This document shows, piece by piece, positions 55,160 through 64,000 of a DNA stretch of 64,000 nucleotides (position 1 is the first letter of the stretch; each line of letters starts with the position of its first letter). The stretch is from Vibrio ziniensis (lineage in GTDB: Bacteria; Pseudomonadota; Gammaproteobacteria; Enterobacterales; Vibrionaceae), in contig NZ_CP049331.1 in NCBI RefSeq assembly GCF_011064285.1, forward strand, positions 558,001 to 622,000. The letters are read 5' to 3'. The notes beneath the pieces were generated by a model. It saw only the letters and a program-made list of their open reading frames with translations. It was not told where the DNA came from and did not search any database. Made by a program: the position numbers and the translations under genes.

Positions 55160-56632
55160 ATGAAAACAATAATAATCGCGCTGACACTGATGGTTACCTT
55201 GAGTTATGGAGTCAATGCTGCAACACAAAGTGGTAAGACGGTCAATGTGCCACATCATAAGTCAACCTTTGTTGAACTAGCAGGGAAGGCGAGCCGCGTA
55301 TCTCTGGGTGATCCTGACGTTTTGGACATAGTGATGTTAAAGGCGGATGAGCTGTTTCTGATTGGTAAAAAACTGGGTTCAACCAATCTTATGGCATGGA
55401 ACAGTAGAGGACAGCTGATTGAGTCTATCAACATTGAAGTGACTCATGATGTTAATAACCTCAAGTCTAAACTGTTTGAAATTTTGCCTAATGAAACGGT
55501 GAATGTGCAAAGTGCACAGAACCGTTTGATTTTGAGTGGTCAGGTAAGCTCGTTAGAAAAAATGAATCTGGCGCTACGGCTTGCAGAGACTTATGCCGCA
55601 GGTCAATCTGCCGATGATGCAATGGGCACTCGTAATGCGAAAGATAGCAGTACGGGAGTGGTTAACTTAATGACGATTGGTGGCGCTCAGCAGGTAATGC
55701 TGGAAGTGACCGTTGCTGAAGTTCAGCGAAGCTTAGTCAGACGGTTTGGTACTAATTTTAATTTCTTACAAAGCAACGGTAGCTTCTCGCTTGGTGGTAC
55801 TACTATTGGCGGTGGAATTGCGAATACGGATGTTGGAACTATCGTGTCGCCTGTTTTTAGCACCGCTGCTGTGGATAGTACAGGGTTACTCACCTCTTTT
55901 ATTGACGGCAATACTCTCTTCACATTAGCGCTCGATATTGCAAAAAACACTGGTGTTGCGAAAGTGTTGGCAGAGCCTAATTTGACTGCATTAAGCGGTT
56001 CGAATGCAGAATTTTTAGCTGGTGGCGAATTCCCAATCCCTGTTCCTAGTGACGATGGGATTACTGTGTCTTACAAAGAATATGGTGTGGGCGTTAAGTT
56101 TGTTCCTACCGTATTGAGCGATAAGAAAATTAACCTGAATTTGGCGGTGGATGTCAGTGAAATTGCTACCTCGACCAGCCTTTCTCTCAATGCCTCTGGA
56201 ACTAATGCTACCTATTATATTCCCCCCATTACTCGTCGCAGTGCATCGTCAACACTTGAGTTAGCTGATGGTCAAACGATTGGTATCGCAGGTCTATTAA
56301 GTGAAAATGTTCGTGATTCGGTCAATCGAATTCCTGGGCTTGGCGATCTTCCCGTCTTAGGGCAGCTATTTGGCAGTAAAGAGTACATTTCTGGGGAAAC
56401 AGAATTAGTCATTCTGGTTACGCCTCGGCTGGCGAAACCAATCGATCGTTCTAAAATTACATTACCGACCGATGCTTTCGTTGAGCCCACAGATATCAAA
56501 TATTATCTGTTAGGTAAGGGCGCTGATATTGTAAATCCACAAGATGAGCAACAGCAACAACCGCAAGACCAGCAAGAGATTGAAGACACTTCTCGTGGTG
56601 GTTCTGAAGGTTCATTTGGTCATGAGATGTAG
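55160..56632 (+). CDS. cpaC: Tad secretin CpaC/RcpA
   Basis: 490 residues. Signal peptide (TIIIALTLMVTLSYGVNA), N-terminal domain (VNVPHHKSTFVELAGKASRV), BON-like domain (LRLAETYAAG) and the secretin domain (VLAEPNLTALSGSNAEFLAGGEFPIP; VELVILVTPRLA-type end, ELVILVTPRLAKPI). Forms the outer-membrane pore for the Flp pilus. The C-terminal tail is Gln-rich. Confidence 0.94.
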   Translation: MKTIIIALTLMVTLSYGVNAATQSGKTVNVPHHKSTFVELAGKASRVSLGDPDVLDIVMLKADELFLIGKKLGSTNLMAWNSRGQLIESINIEVTHDVNNLKSKLFEILPNETVNVQSAQNRLILSGQVSSLEKMNLALRLAETYAAGQSADDAMGTRNAKDSSTGVVNLMTIGGAQQVMLEVTVAEVQRSLVRRFGTNFNFLQSNGSFSLGGTTIGGGIANTDVGTIVSPVFSTAAVDSTGLLTSFIDGNTLFTLALDIAKNTGVAKVLAEPNLTALSGSNAEFLAGGEFPIPVPSDDGITVSYKEYGVGVKFVPTVLSDKKINLNLAVDVSEIATSTSLSLNASGTNATYYIPPITRRSASSTLELADGQTIGIAGLLSENVRDSVNRIPGLGDLPVLGQLFGSKEYISGETELVILVTPRLAKPIDRSKITLPTDAFVEPTDIKYYLLGKGADIVNPQDEQQQQPQDQQEIEDTSRGGSEGSFGHEM

Positions 56633-56643
56633 GGAGAATATTA

Positions 56644-56898
56644 ATGAAATACGTCTTTTTAATGCTCGTTACACTCTCAACAGTCGTTGGCTGTGCTAAT
56701 CCAGAGCCATTGGGCTACCACCAGAATTTGGTTAAGCAGCAGCAAATTTATAACCCTAATGCGACGCTGGAAAATCTGGAGGTAATACCTGAAGGAAATG
56801 GCGAAAAAATGGAAGGGGTATACAGCACTTACACAGGTAAGAAAGGCGAATCACTGCAAAGTGCTAATAGCCAAGTTTTAACTGGTTTTGCCAACTAA
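56644..56898 (+). CDS. Small lipoprotein of the Tad locus
   Basis: 84 residues. Lipoprotein signal with lipobox VVGC (Cys18, MKYVFLMLVTLSTVVGCANP), the rest polar without recognised domain. Its place after the secretin is that of CpaD/RcpB-type pilotin or secretin partners, but it is much shorter than those; the role is inferred from position only. Confidence 0.75.
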   Translation: MKYVFLMLVTLSTVVGCANPEPLGYHQNLVKQQQIYNPNATLENLEVIPEGNGEKMEGVYSTYTGKKGESLQSANSQVLTGFAN

Positions 56899-56910
56899 GT
56901 TGAGGCAGAT

Positions 56911-58182
56911 ATGAAAACACATCATCCAGTCCGCAGTATGCGGAAACAGCGAGGTCTGGTTGCTGTGATTGTGACTTTTGCACTGTTTGCATTTTTGGGC
57001 ATAGCAGTGCTAGCCATTGATATTAACCATACGTTTATGAATCGCACCAAATTGCAAAACAGTGTCGATTCAGCCGCAATTGCTGCTGCTTATATTTTAG
57101 ATCGCAGTAAGTCAGAAGTAAGTGCAAGGCAAGCAGTAGAGGATACTTTGGATGAATTGTCTGCGTCCGAAGGTTTTCAAGAACTCGATTTTTCTGCTGA
57201 AAGTGTTCAATTGTGTGTCACTTTTTCCAATGACCTCTCGACTTTTCCTTTGCCTGATCCCACCGATCCAACGGCAGCGTGTCCTGATAGCTCGTTTTCA
57301 ATGGATCAAAAAATTTTCATTCGAGTAGCGCTTTCAGGGCTCAACTTAAACAGCTTCTTCATGCAAATATTTGGCATTGATAAAACGCTATCCAGCAGTG
57401 CAGTTGCTGGTATCAGCTCTGGTGGAGGAACTTGTAATGCGGTGCCAATGGCTGTTTGTGCAACCAGTTTTGATAGTGGTACAGGAACTTACCCTGAGAA
57501 TGGTGGTTATAAAAATAATGTAATTTATCCCCTAAAACTCTCTTCAAATACTTCTGATATGGGGGCCGGCAACTTCCAACTCATCGACTATGTCGATGAT
57601 GATACTTTGTCACAACAATTAGCAGGTGGTTACGCTGGATGTGTTAGTGAGAATGGAACCGTAACCTCTAAAACGGGTAGTACCATGGGACAAGTTGGCG
57701 TCGGATTAAATACTCGTTTTGGCGATTATCCCAATGGTAATCGAGGCGGCGGGTTAGAGGAAGAAACATATCCCGGAGATTCGAATACTACCGAAGCGAT
57801 TATTAGTAATGAATTAGTTACCTCAATTAATGATGGTAATGAAGTTTCCAGTACAGGGCTAAATATTAATTATGCTAACTATTTAACAGGGAAAGTGGAT
57901 GAATATTCAGCAGGTAATGGCCGACGTGTTTTAGCTGTACCTATTATTGATTGCAGTACAGGAGAAACAGGTAAAAGTGATTATGATGTTGTTTCTGTAG
58001 GGTGCTTCTTTTTATTGCAAAGAGCACCAGAAAATAATGGTGGTGGTTCAGAACCTAATCCTGTATTAGGAGAATACATAGAGGAGTGTGCATCGGATAA
58101 TACAGTAAATAATTCAGTAAGTAGTAATAGTGGGGCGTATAGAGTTGTTCTTTATGATGACCCATATAATAAAGGAAGCTGA
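56911..58182 (+). CDS. tadG: TadG-like pilus assembly protein (Flp pilus-assembly TadE/G-like)
   Basis: 423 residues. Prepilin-like N-terminus RKQRGLVAVIVTFALFAFLGIAVLAID followed by the Tad domain signature MNRTKLQNSVDSAAIAAAYILD. The remainder is a large periplasmic region rich in Ser, Asn and Gly, with several cysteines. The 3' half is noticeably more AT-rich than cpaC or cpaB. A minor pseudopilin-type component. Confidence 0.82.
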   Translation: MKTHHPVRSMRKQRGLVAVIVTFALFAFLGIAVLAIDINHTFMNRTKLQNSVDSAAIAAAYILDRSKSEVSARQAVEDTLDELSASEGFQELDFSAESVQLCVTFSNDLSTFPLPDPTDPTAACPDSSFSMDQKIFIRVALSGLNLNSFFMQIFGIDKTLSSSAVAGISSGGGTCNAVPMAVCATSFDSGTGTYPENGGYKNNVIYPLKLSSNTSDMGAGNFQLIDYVDDDTLSQQLAGGYAGCVSENGTVTSKTGSTMGQVGVGLNTRFGDYPNGNRGGGLEEETYPGDSNTTEAIISNELVTSINDGNEVSSTGLNINYANYLTGKVDEYSAGNGRRVLAVPIIDCSTGETGKSDYDVVSVGCFFLLQRAPENNGGGSEPNPVLGEYIEECASDNTVNNSVSSNSGAYRVVLYDDPYNKGS

Positions 58183-58185
58183 TTT

Positions 58186-58629
58186 ATGTTTATTAGAAAA
58201 AATAAAGGCTTGGCGGCTGTGGAGTTTTTGATAACACTTCCTTTGTTAGTACTTGTTTTGACCATTATAGTCGAATTCGGCACGGCTTATATTCGTTATA
58301 ATACGCTAAGTAAATCGGTGCAAAATGCGGTTCGTTATGCAGTTAGGGATGTATATGGAACAGCCACTCCTTACGCAATTGCCAATATTAATTTAGTAAA
58401 AAATATGGTCGTTTATGGAAAGAAAAATAAGGAAGATGATGACCTTCCCATACTGAACTCATTCGCTATCAGTGATGTGTCTGTTTCTTACGATAATGAA
58501 GATGCTGATGATAAATATGTCGTAGTCACCGCTAATTATACTTATCAACCTATATTTCGTTATCTCTATTTTGGCACGCTTTCAGATTTAACGATGAGTT
58601 CGTCTGCTGTGATGAGGACAAAGCCATGA
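58186..58629 (+). CDS. tadE: TadE-like pseudopilin
   Basis: 147 residues. N-terminus KGLAAVEFLITLPLLVLVLTIIVEFG is the TadE pseudopilin pattern with the Glu at +5 (LAAVEF) processed by the CpaA peptidase. Starts three bases after tadG; overlaps the next gene by four bases. Confidence 0.87.
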   Translation: MFIRKNKGLAAVEFLITLPLLVLVLTIIVEFGTAYIRYNTLSKSVQNAVRYAVRDVYGTATPYAIANINLVKNMVVYGKKNKEDDDLPILNSFAISDVSVSYDNEDADDKYVVVTANYTYQPIFRYLYFGTLSDLTMSSSAVMRTKP

Positions 58630-59123
58630 AGTCTCTTAAGTTTCAAAATGGCATTACTCTCATTGAACTATCGATAGTGTCATCATCGGTTTTTTTGATT
58701 ATTTTTGCGATATTAGAATTAGGCGTTTTTGTTTTCAATATGCAGATATTGAATGATCTTACAAGACGATCTGCTCGTATAGCTGCAGTTTGTCAAGTGG
58801 ATGATGAACATAAAGAGCAAATATTAGCTTTGGCTTTTAGTGAGAGGGAACCAGGGGGATTTAGTAAAGATAACTTAATCATTGATTATTTAGATCAAGA
58901 TGGAAAAAAAGTCGATGATCCTGTTGGTGAATTTTCTTCTATCTATTACGTACGCTCTAGAGTAGTCGATTATACCTATGGGTTTACAGGCATACTTAAT
59001 TTTCTAGGTAATAATGGCATAATCAATATGCCACCATTTCAGACTATATTAGCTTCAGAATCGTTAGGCATTGAGCGACGAGACGAGGAAGGAAATGAAG
59101 AATATACAGAGTGTAAACCATGA
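58626..59123 (+). CDS. tadF: TadF-like pseudopilin
   Basis: 165 residues. N-terminus FQNGITLIELSIVSSSVFLIIFAILELGVFVF has the pseudopilin motif GITLIE, followed by TRRSARIAAVCQVD as in TadE/TadF proteins. The ATGA overlap with tadE indicates coupling. TadE versus TadF assignment rests on order. Confidence 0.8.
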   Translation: MKSLKFQNGITLIELSIVSSSVFLIIFAILELGVFVFNMQILNDLTRRSARIAAVCQVDDEHKEQILALAFSEREPGGFSKDNLIIDYLDQDGKKVDDPVGEFSSIYYVRSRVVDYTYGFTGILNFLGNNGIINMPPFQTILASESLGIERRDEEGNEEYTECKP

Positions 59124-59139
59124 TAGAAAGGGAGCCTCT

Positions 59140-60360
59140 ATGGGAGAAGCAGTAAAATTGTCTCGTAGTGACAGTAATAATATAAGATTAAAAACCAATT
59201 TATCGATTTGGGTATTATATTCAAGTGATGCTTTCAAGCTTCATATGATGAATGAGCTTGCGAAATGTCCAAGCATTACTTTTGAAGCAATTTCACTACA
59301 TAGTGTTATGGCTGATAGTTTTAGAAACTTTACGCCACCAGATCTTATTTTTGTAGAAACAGGCCCTAATTGGGCACAAAAGGTTGTTGAGTTACAAAAT
59401 TATGATGGCCCGATGCTAGAACACTCTGAAACAAATACCTCCTTAATTATTTTTGGTGATGAGGGCGATAATGGTGCGCTAAAAATAGCGTTAAGATTGG
59501 GTGCCGCTGATTTTATTTCTGATTCTTCTACGATAACGGATCTTATTCCGTTGTTGAAAAATGTGGCTGAAGAGAAAATTGCATCCAGAAAATTGGGGCA
59601 ATTATTCGTTTTTCTTAATACCAAAGGTGGCTCTGGCGCCACTACTATTGCTTTAAATACGGCAGTAGAAGTCGCACAAAAAAATAAAGATAAAGTACTG
59701 CTATTAGATTTGGATATTCACTTTGGTGTTGTCATGGATTACCTCAATATTAATCCTGCCTACAGTATTAATGACGCCATTGTGAACGTTAAAGATCTCG
59801 ATGAAATATCGTTACATTCTCTAGTATCTAAGCACCCTTCAGGTTTACATGTTTTAAGTTTCAAACATGAAAATCACAATGAAAATTTTGATAAAGCTAT
59901 GCAGATGGGTCGCTTATTACCGACGTTATTGGAGTTTTATCCTTATGTGTTTGTTGATTTATCTACTGGGGTCGATCGTATGTTTTCGCCAGTATTATCA
60001 CAGGCAACAAAGGTATTTTTGGTAACTCAGCAAAACTTGGTTGCAATCAAAAATGCAACCCGAATCACTAAGGCTCTTACTTTAGAGTATGGCATTGCTA
60101 AGGAGCAGATTGAACTTATCGTTAACCGTTATGAAAAACGGCAACAAATTAGACTTAAGGATATTGAACAGACCTTAACTGGTGTTGCTATGCATATCAT
60201 TCCAAATGATTTTAAAGCTGCAATAGAAAGTGCCAATTTAGGTAAACCATTTGTGGAATCGAGAAAAAATAGTTCAATAACAAAATCTGTTGCGGACCTG
60301 TCACAGACTCTTGCGCCAGTTAAAGTTCAAAAGGGTTGGTTAAAACGTCTGTTTTCCTGA
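59140..60360 (+). CDS. cpaE: CpaE/TadZ-like ATPase, pilus localisation factor
   Basis: 406 residues from ATG 59140, which has AAAGGGAG five bases upstream and lies clear of tadF. Upstream in-frame ATGs (59071, 59095) would overlap tadF. N-terminal receiver-like domain without a clear phospho-site (LSIWVLYSSDAFKLHMMNEL; PDLIFVETG), then a ParA/MinD-type ATPase with the deviant Walker A TKGGSGATT and VLLLDLDIHFGVV. Places the Tad machine at its cell site in other bacteria. Confidence 0.88.
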   Translation: MGEAVKLSRSDSNNIRLKTNLSIWVLYSSDAFKLHMMNELAKCPSITFEAISLHSVMADSFRNFTPPDLIFVETGPNWAQKVVELQNYDGPMLEHSETNTSLIIFGDEGDNGALKIALRLGAADFISDSSTITDLIPLLKNVAEEKIASRKLGQLFVFLNTKGGSGATTIALNTAVEVAQKNKDKVLLLDLDIHFGVVMDYLNINPAYSINDAIVNVKDLDEISLHSLVSKHPSGLHVLSFKHENHNENFDKAMQMGRLLPTLLEFYPYVFVDLSTGVDRMFSPVLSQATKVFLVTQQNLVAIKNATRITKALTLEYGIAKEQIELIVNRYEKRQQIRLKDIEQTLTGVAMHIIPNDFKAAIESANLGKPFVESRKNSSITKSVADLSQTLAPVKVQKGWLKRLFS

Positions 60361-60377
60361 TGGATTAGGGAGAGAAT

Positions 60378-61862
60378 ATGTTTTTCAAACGTAAGAGTAT
60401 TAATCCTGATTTTCAGGGAAATATTGGTAAAGAAGAGGTCTCTCCAATCACAAATAAAGAGGGGCTAAAACCCATTACGACCTCTTCTAAGCAAAATCTT
60501 GAAGCACCAAAGCAGGACGAGAGTCCTTTACAGCGCAAATTACGTGAAGCAGAGGCTAAAAGTAGGGAAGTAGATGAAACTCGTAAACAGCTGGAACAAG
60601 AACAAGCCACCAAGCACTATTATCATCGACGTTTACTCGAGACTTTGGACTTAGCATTACTTTCGAGTCTAGAGAAAGATCGGGCCAAAAAAGACCTACA
60701 CGATGCTGTCGTTCAACTCATGGCTGAAGATCAAAGTCATGCATTAAGTGCGGAAGGTCGTAAGCGTGTTATCAAGCAAATTGAAGATGAGGTGTTTGGA
60801 TTAGGTCCATTGGAACCTCTGTTAAATGACTCTACTGTTTCTGATATTTTGGTAAATGGTGCAAAAAGTGTGTTTGTTGAGCGCCGAGGTAAGTTGGAAA
60901 AAACGCCGTATACCTTTCTTGATGACCGACATTTGCGTAGCATCATTGATAGAATTGTAAGTCAGGTTGGACGACGCATAGATGAATCCTCACCAATGGT
61001 GGATGCTCGCTTAGCTGACGGTTCTCGGGTTAACGCTATTATACCGCCATTAGCTTTAGATGGCCCTTCTGTTTCCATTCGTCGTTTTGCTGTTGATAAG
61101 TTGACTATGGATAATTTGCTATCGTTTAACTCTATTTCTGAGCAGATGGCAAAGTTTGTCGAAGCGGCAGTTAAAGGTGAACTGAATATTCTTATTTCTG
61201 GAGGTACTGGCTCTGGAAAAACCACTACCTTAAATATCTTCTCCGGTTTTATCCCGAGTGATGACCGAATCATAACAATTGAAGACTCCGCTGAGTTGCA
61301 ATTGCAACAGCCTCATGTGGTTCGACTAGAAACACGCCCAGCCAACCTCGAAGGGAAAGGTGAAATTACTCAGAGGGATCTGGTCAAGAACTCGCTACGT
61401 ATGAGACCTGATCGAATTGTTCTTGGGGAAGTGCGTGGCAGCGAGGCTGTTGATATGTTAGCAGCAATGAATACTGGTCATGATGGTTCATTGGCAACCA
61501 TTCACGCGAATACACCTCGTGATGCATTAAGCCGGGTTGAAAACATGTTTGCCATGGCTGGTTGGAATATTTCCACTAAAAACCTACGGGCGCAAATTGC
61601 ATCCGCAATCCATTTAGTGGTGCAAATGGAACGGCAAGAAGATGGTAAACGTCGTATGGTTAGTATCGCTGAGATTAATGGTATGGAAGGCGAAATTATT
61701 ACCATGTCTGAAATTTTTAAGTTTCAACGCCAGGGGATGGACGAAGAAGGGAATGTTATTGGCTATTTCACTGCAACTGGTGTGATTCCTCAATGCCATG
61801 ATTCTCTATCAAAAAGAGGTTGGCATTTACCTTATGATATTTTCAATGAAACGTATGAGTAG
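60378..61862 (+). CDS. cpaF: Tad secretion ATPase CpaF/TadA
   Basis: 494 residues, type II/IV secretion ATPase. Walker A SGGTGSGKTTT (near residue 275-285), Asp box ITIEDSAELQL, Walker B RPDRIVLGEVRGSEA and His box HDGSLATIHANTPRDA. The N-terminal 80 residues form a charged coiled coil. Drives Flp pilus extension and retraction at the inner membrane. Confidence 0.95.
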   Translation: MFFKRKSINPDFQGNIGKEEVSPITNKEGLKPITTSSKQNLEAPKQDESPLQRKLREAEAKSREVDETRKQLEQEQATKHYYHRRLLETLDLALLSSLEKDRAKKDLHDAVVQLMAEDQSHALSAEGRKRVIKQIEDEVFGLGPLEPLLNDSTVSDILVNGAKSVFVERRGKLEKTPYTFLDDRHLRSIIDRIVSQVGRRIDESSPMVDARLADGSRVNAIIPPLALDGPSVSIRRFAVDKLTMDNLLSFNSISEQMAKFVEAAVKGELNILISGGTGSGKTTTLNIFSGFIPSDDRIITIEDSAELQLQQPHVVRLETRPANLEGKGEITQRDLVKNSLRMRPDRIVLGEVRGSEAVDMLAAMNTGHDGSLATIHANTPRDALSRVENMFAMAGWNISTKNLRAQIASAIHLVVQMERQEDGKRRMVSIAEINGMEGEIITMSEIFKFQRQGMDEEGNVIGYFTATGVIPQCHDSLSKRGWHLPYDIFNETYE

Positions 61863-61873
61863 GGGGTAGTGTC

Positions 61874-62842
61874 ATGCAGCAAGACAGCCTATATTTTTTT
61901 GGATTTCTATTCTTCGCCGTGTTTCTGATATCGCAAGCGTTTTTGCTGCCTGCTGCAGGTAATAAAGCGAAACATAAAGAGATCAGCAAAAGATTGAAAG
62001 AAAGTCAGTCTTTAATTGATGAGCAAAGTCGTTCTCTTTTAAATGAGCACTATATTCGCAGTCTGTCACCCATCGATCAAAAATTGGTGAGTTTTTCGGC
62101 TTTTTCTAATATGAAAAAGAGCTTAGAGCTCGCTGGGATTAGTACATCATTAACTCAAGTTGTGGCGCTGACTTCACTGAGTCAGATTGTCTTATTTATC
62201 GCTTCATTTATGTTGGGTGCAAGGTTCTATATCGCCTTTTTATTCAGCTTCTTTGTGTGGCTAGTTTTGTATTTCATTATTTCTAGCAAAATGTCAAAGC
62301 GGCTAAATAAGTTTGAAGAGCTTTTTCCTGATGCACTTGATGTTATGAAGCGGATGTTGTCTGCAGGGCATCCTATTACTTACGCTTTTAGTGAGGTAGG
62401 AAAAGAGTTACCTGATCCCCTTGGTTGTGAATTTAAAAATACCTTCAACTTACTAAACTATGGCTACGATATTCGTTTAGCTATGATGCAGATGGTTGAG
62501 CGCAATCCAACGGTTTCAATGTTTGCGTTTTCAAGTGCTGTATTGTTGCAAAAAGAGACGGGGGGGGATCTTTCTGAAAACTTGGACAAAGTATCGAAAG
62601 TATTACGTGCCCGCTTTAAACTGCAGCGAAAAATTAAAACCTTGTCGGCTGAAAGTAAGCTATCGGCTTGGATTCTTGTGCTAGCACCGTTTGCCATCTT
62701 TGTGATGCTTAGTTTTATTAGCCCTGGCTATCTTGATCCTTTATATACGGACCCAAGAGGAACAAAGTTAGTAATGATAGGTGGTGTCGGTCTGTTTATA
62801 GGTGCTATGTGGATCCGAAAGATCATTAACTTTGAGGTTTAA
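61874..62842 (+). CDS. tadB: Tad inner-membrane platform protein TadB
   Basis: 322 residues, T2SS-F domain (LFPDALDVMKRMLSAGHPITYAFSEVGKELPDPL) with membrane helices at the N-terminus, middle and C-terminus. Forms the platform with TadC on which CpaF acts. Two-base gap to tadC. Confidence 0.92.
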   Translation: MQQDSLYFFGFLFFAVFLISQAFLLPAAGNKAKHKEISKRLKESQSLIDEQSRSLLNEHYIRSLSPIDQKLVSFSAFSNMKKSLELAGISTSLTQVVALTSLSQIVLFIASFMLGARFYIAFLFSFFVWLVLYFIISSKMSKRLNKFEELFPDALDVMKRMLSAGHPITYAFSEVGKELPDPLGCEFKNTFNLLNYGYDIRLAMMQMVERNPTVSMFAFSSAVLLQKETGGDLSENLDKVSKVLRARFKLQRKIKTLSAESKLSAWILVLAPFAIFVMLSFISPGYLDPLYTDPRGTKLVMIGGVGLFIGAMWIRKIINFEV

Positions 62843-62844
62843 TC

Positions 62845-63792
62845 ATGGATTCGATTTTAGCTTACTTTGACAACTTTCAACTGACACAAGAAAACCTAGT
62901 TTTAATCATGGTTATGTTTTCGAGTGTCTTGATTGTTATTACGATTTTTTTGGTCGTAACAGGCAGCAAGTCAGTGGTACGCACTCGTTTACAAAGTTAT
63001 AAAGCAGAGAATTCTGTCGATCATCCAAGAAGAGCGACGAAAATTGATAACGCTTTGGAATCATTGACCCCAATATTTGCCTCAGGTAATTCCAAAGAAA
63101 AAGAAACCATACGTCATCAACTTATGCATGCGGGTTTTCATAATGAAACAGCGCTGACCTTTTTTTATGTATTAAAAGCTTTATCAACACTGTTTGGGTT
63201 ATTCGGTGCACTGCTTTATTACATGTTTGCTGAAAGTAATACCAACCCACTAATGATCATTTTGTTTGGTGTTGGCGTAGGTTTATTTATTCCCAATATT
63301 TTGTTAGACCGCTTAGTTAAAAAAAGAAAATCGCGTATTAAAGGTGGCGTACCAGACATGCTGGATCTGTTGGTTGTGTGTACGGAATCAGGGCTTGGTT
63401 TAAATGCTGCGTTAATGCGCGTATCGAAAGAGATCGGTATGTCTCACCCTGATTTGGCCGATGAATTAGATACTGTGTGCTTAAAAATTAAAGCGGGTTA
63501 TGACATGTCTGAAGCTTTTCAGGGATTTGTCGAAAGAACGGGAGTTAATGAGCTTGCTGGTTTGATCAGTATGCTTTCGCATGCCGCTCGTATCGGCGGC
63601 AGTTTGTCGCAAACGCTAAGGGATTACACTGAAGATTTTCGAGATAAGCGTACTCAAGAAGTAGAAGAGATTGCTGCCAAAATACCGACAAAGATGATAT
63701 TTCCACTCTTGGTATGCATATGGCCGTGCTTTTTTATTGTCGTAATTGGGCCCGCTTTGATTAATTTGATGGATGTCTTTAGCAAACTGTAA
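62845..63792 (+). CDS. tadC: Tad inner-membrane platform protein TadC
   Basis: 315 residues, T2SS-F domain (VPDMLDLLVVCTESGLGLNAALMRVSKEI; GGSLSQTLRDYTEDFRDKRTQEVEE) and C-terminal helices (KMIFPLLVCIWPCFFIVVIGPALI). Partner of TadB. Confidence 0.92.
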   Translation: MDSILAYFDNFQLTQENLVLIMVMFSSVLIVITIFLVVTGSKSVVRTRLQSYKAENSVDHPRRATKIDNALESLTPIFASGNSKEKETIRHQLMHAGFHNETALTFFYVLKALSTLFGLFGALLYYMFAESNTNPLMIILFGVGVGLFIPNILLDRLVKKRKSRIKGGVPDMLDLLVVCTESGLGLNAALMRVSKEIGMSHPDLADELDTVCLKIKAGYDMSEAFQGFVERTGVNELAGLISMLSHAARIGGSLSQTLRDYTEDFRDKRTQEVEEIAAKIPTKMIFPLLVCIWPCFFIVVIGPALINLMDVFSKL

Positions 63793-63808
63793 AAGAGGAA
63801 AATTAACG

Positions 63809-64000
63809 ATGAGAAAACATGAGTATGTCACTCTTTTATTGATCGCTATGTTAACTGCGTGTGCCAGCGAGCCGGAGAATCAGGCAAAATCGTTTGATAG
63901 TGAACTCTATGACGGGCGTCCAGTAGAAACGTTTAACGCTGATGCTGCGCCTCTTACGGAAGTTGAAGCCATAAAACGTGGTGATTATGCGCTAAGACAA
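63809..64000 (+). CDS. tadD: TadD-like lipoprotein, N-terminal fragment (cut by window edge)
   Basis: The first 64 codons are visible, starting MRKHEYVTLLLIAMLTACAS: a lipoprotein signal with lipobox LTAC. AGAGGA lies upstream. After tadC the usual next gene is tadD, a TPR lipoprotein pilotin; the TPR part is not yet in view, so the name rests on order and the lipobox. Confidence 0.7.
   Translation, partial: MRKHEYVTLLLIAMLTACASEPENQAKSFDSELYDGRPVETFNADAAPLTEVEAIKRGDYALRQ

Noticed and set aside
59071..59139. Earlier starts for cpaE (59071, 59095)
   Set aside because: Both overlap the end of tadF and lack well-spaced ribosome-binding sites; 59140 has AAAGGGAG at five bases.

Overview
The window is chromosomal DNA of a marine Vibrio. 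Gene order and protein sequences match the Vibrio chitobiose-uptake/chiS region followed by the conserved block hemL-erpA-tyrS-dacB-ompU-greA-yhbY-rlmE-ftsH-folP-glmM-secG-tRNA-rimP-nusA-infB-rbfA-truB-rpsO-pnp-nlpI. OmpU, ChiS and the isolated EF-G paralogue beside radA also point to Vibrio. The species cannot be fixed from the sequence alone. I see no phage, insertion sequence or CRISPR array.

Layout. (1) 1-10538, minus strand: the chitin-disaccharide unit. A GH9 glycosidase runs off the left edge, preceded by two ABC ATPases, two permeases, the periplasmic solute-binding protein, a 1-kb control region and the hybrid kinase ChiS. (2) 10701-23595: rsmC, an AI-2E-family membrane protein, an overlooked 39-residue Cys-rich membrane peptide, hemL, erpA (with a recognisable IscR site on its promoter), an RND efflux pair, an M23 endopeptidase, tyrS and dacB. 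(3) 23738-41476: ompU, greA and yhbY, then the gene-expression block, with two tRNA genes (Leu-GAG, initiator Met) leading into the nusA-infB operon and several structured leaders (greA, rpsO, pnp). (4) 41593-50853: nlpI, a large double-PilZ protein, radA, a second EF-G and an acyl-CoA ligase. (5) 51010-64000: an AraC-family regulator divergent from a complete Tad/Flp pilus locus (flp, cpaA, an AAA+ ATPase, cpaB, cpaC, a small lipoprotein, three TadE/F/G-like proteins, cpaE, cpaF, tadB, tadC and the start of tadD), which continues past the right edge.

The most unusual signal is a ~170-bp palindromic element present three times (6871, 42516, 48999). It has 10-bp terminal inverted repeats and a large internal hairpin. 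Two of the copies begin at exactly the same point relative to a gene: directly after the stop codon, in the gene's own orientation. One copy sits where the nlpI side meets the plzC-radA side, which are far apart in V. cholerae as I remember its gene order, so these elements may mark rearrangement points.

Other points worth following: three spaced copies of an AACGTCAAAACT-like motif upstream of the chitobiose operon (candidate ChiS sites); the winged-helix AAA+ ATPase inside the Tad locus; an RND pump lacking two of the usual proton-relay residues; a Flp pilin with a C-terminal cysteine pair; and perfect palindromes in control regions at 45164 and 50938.
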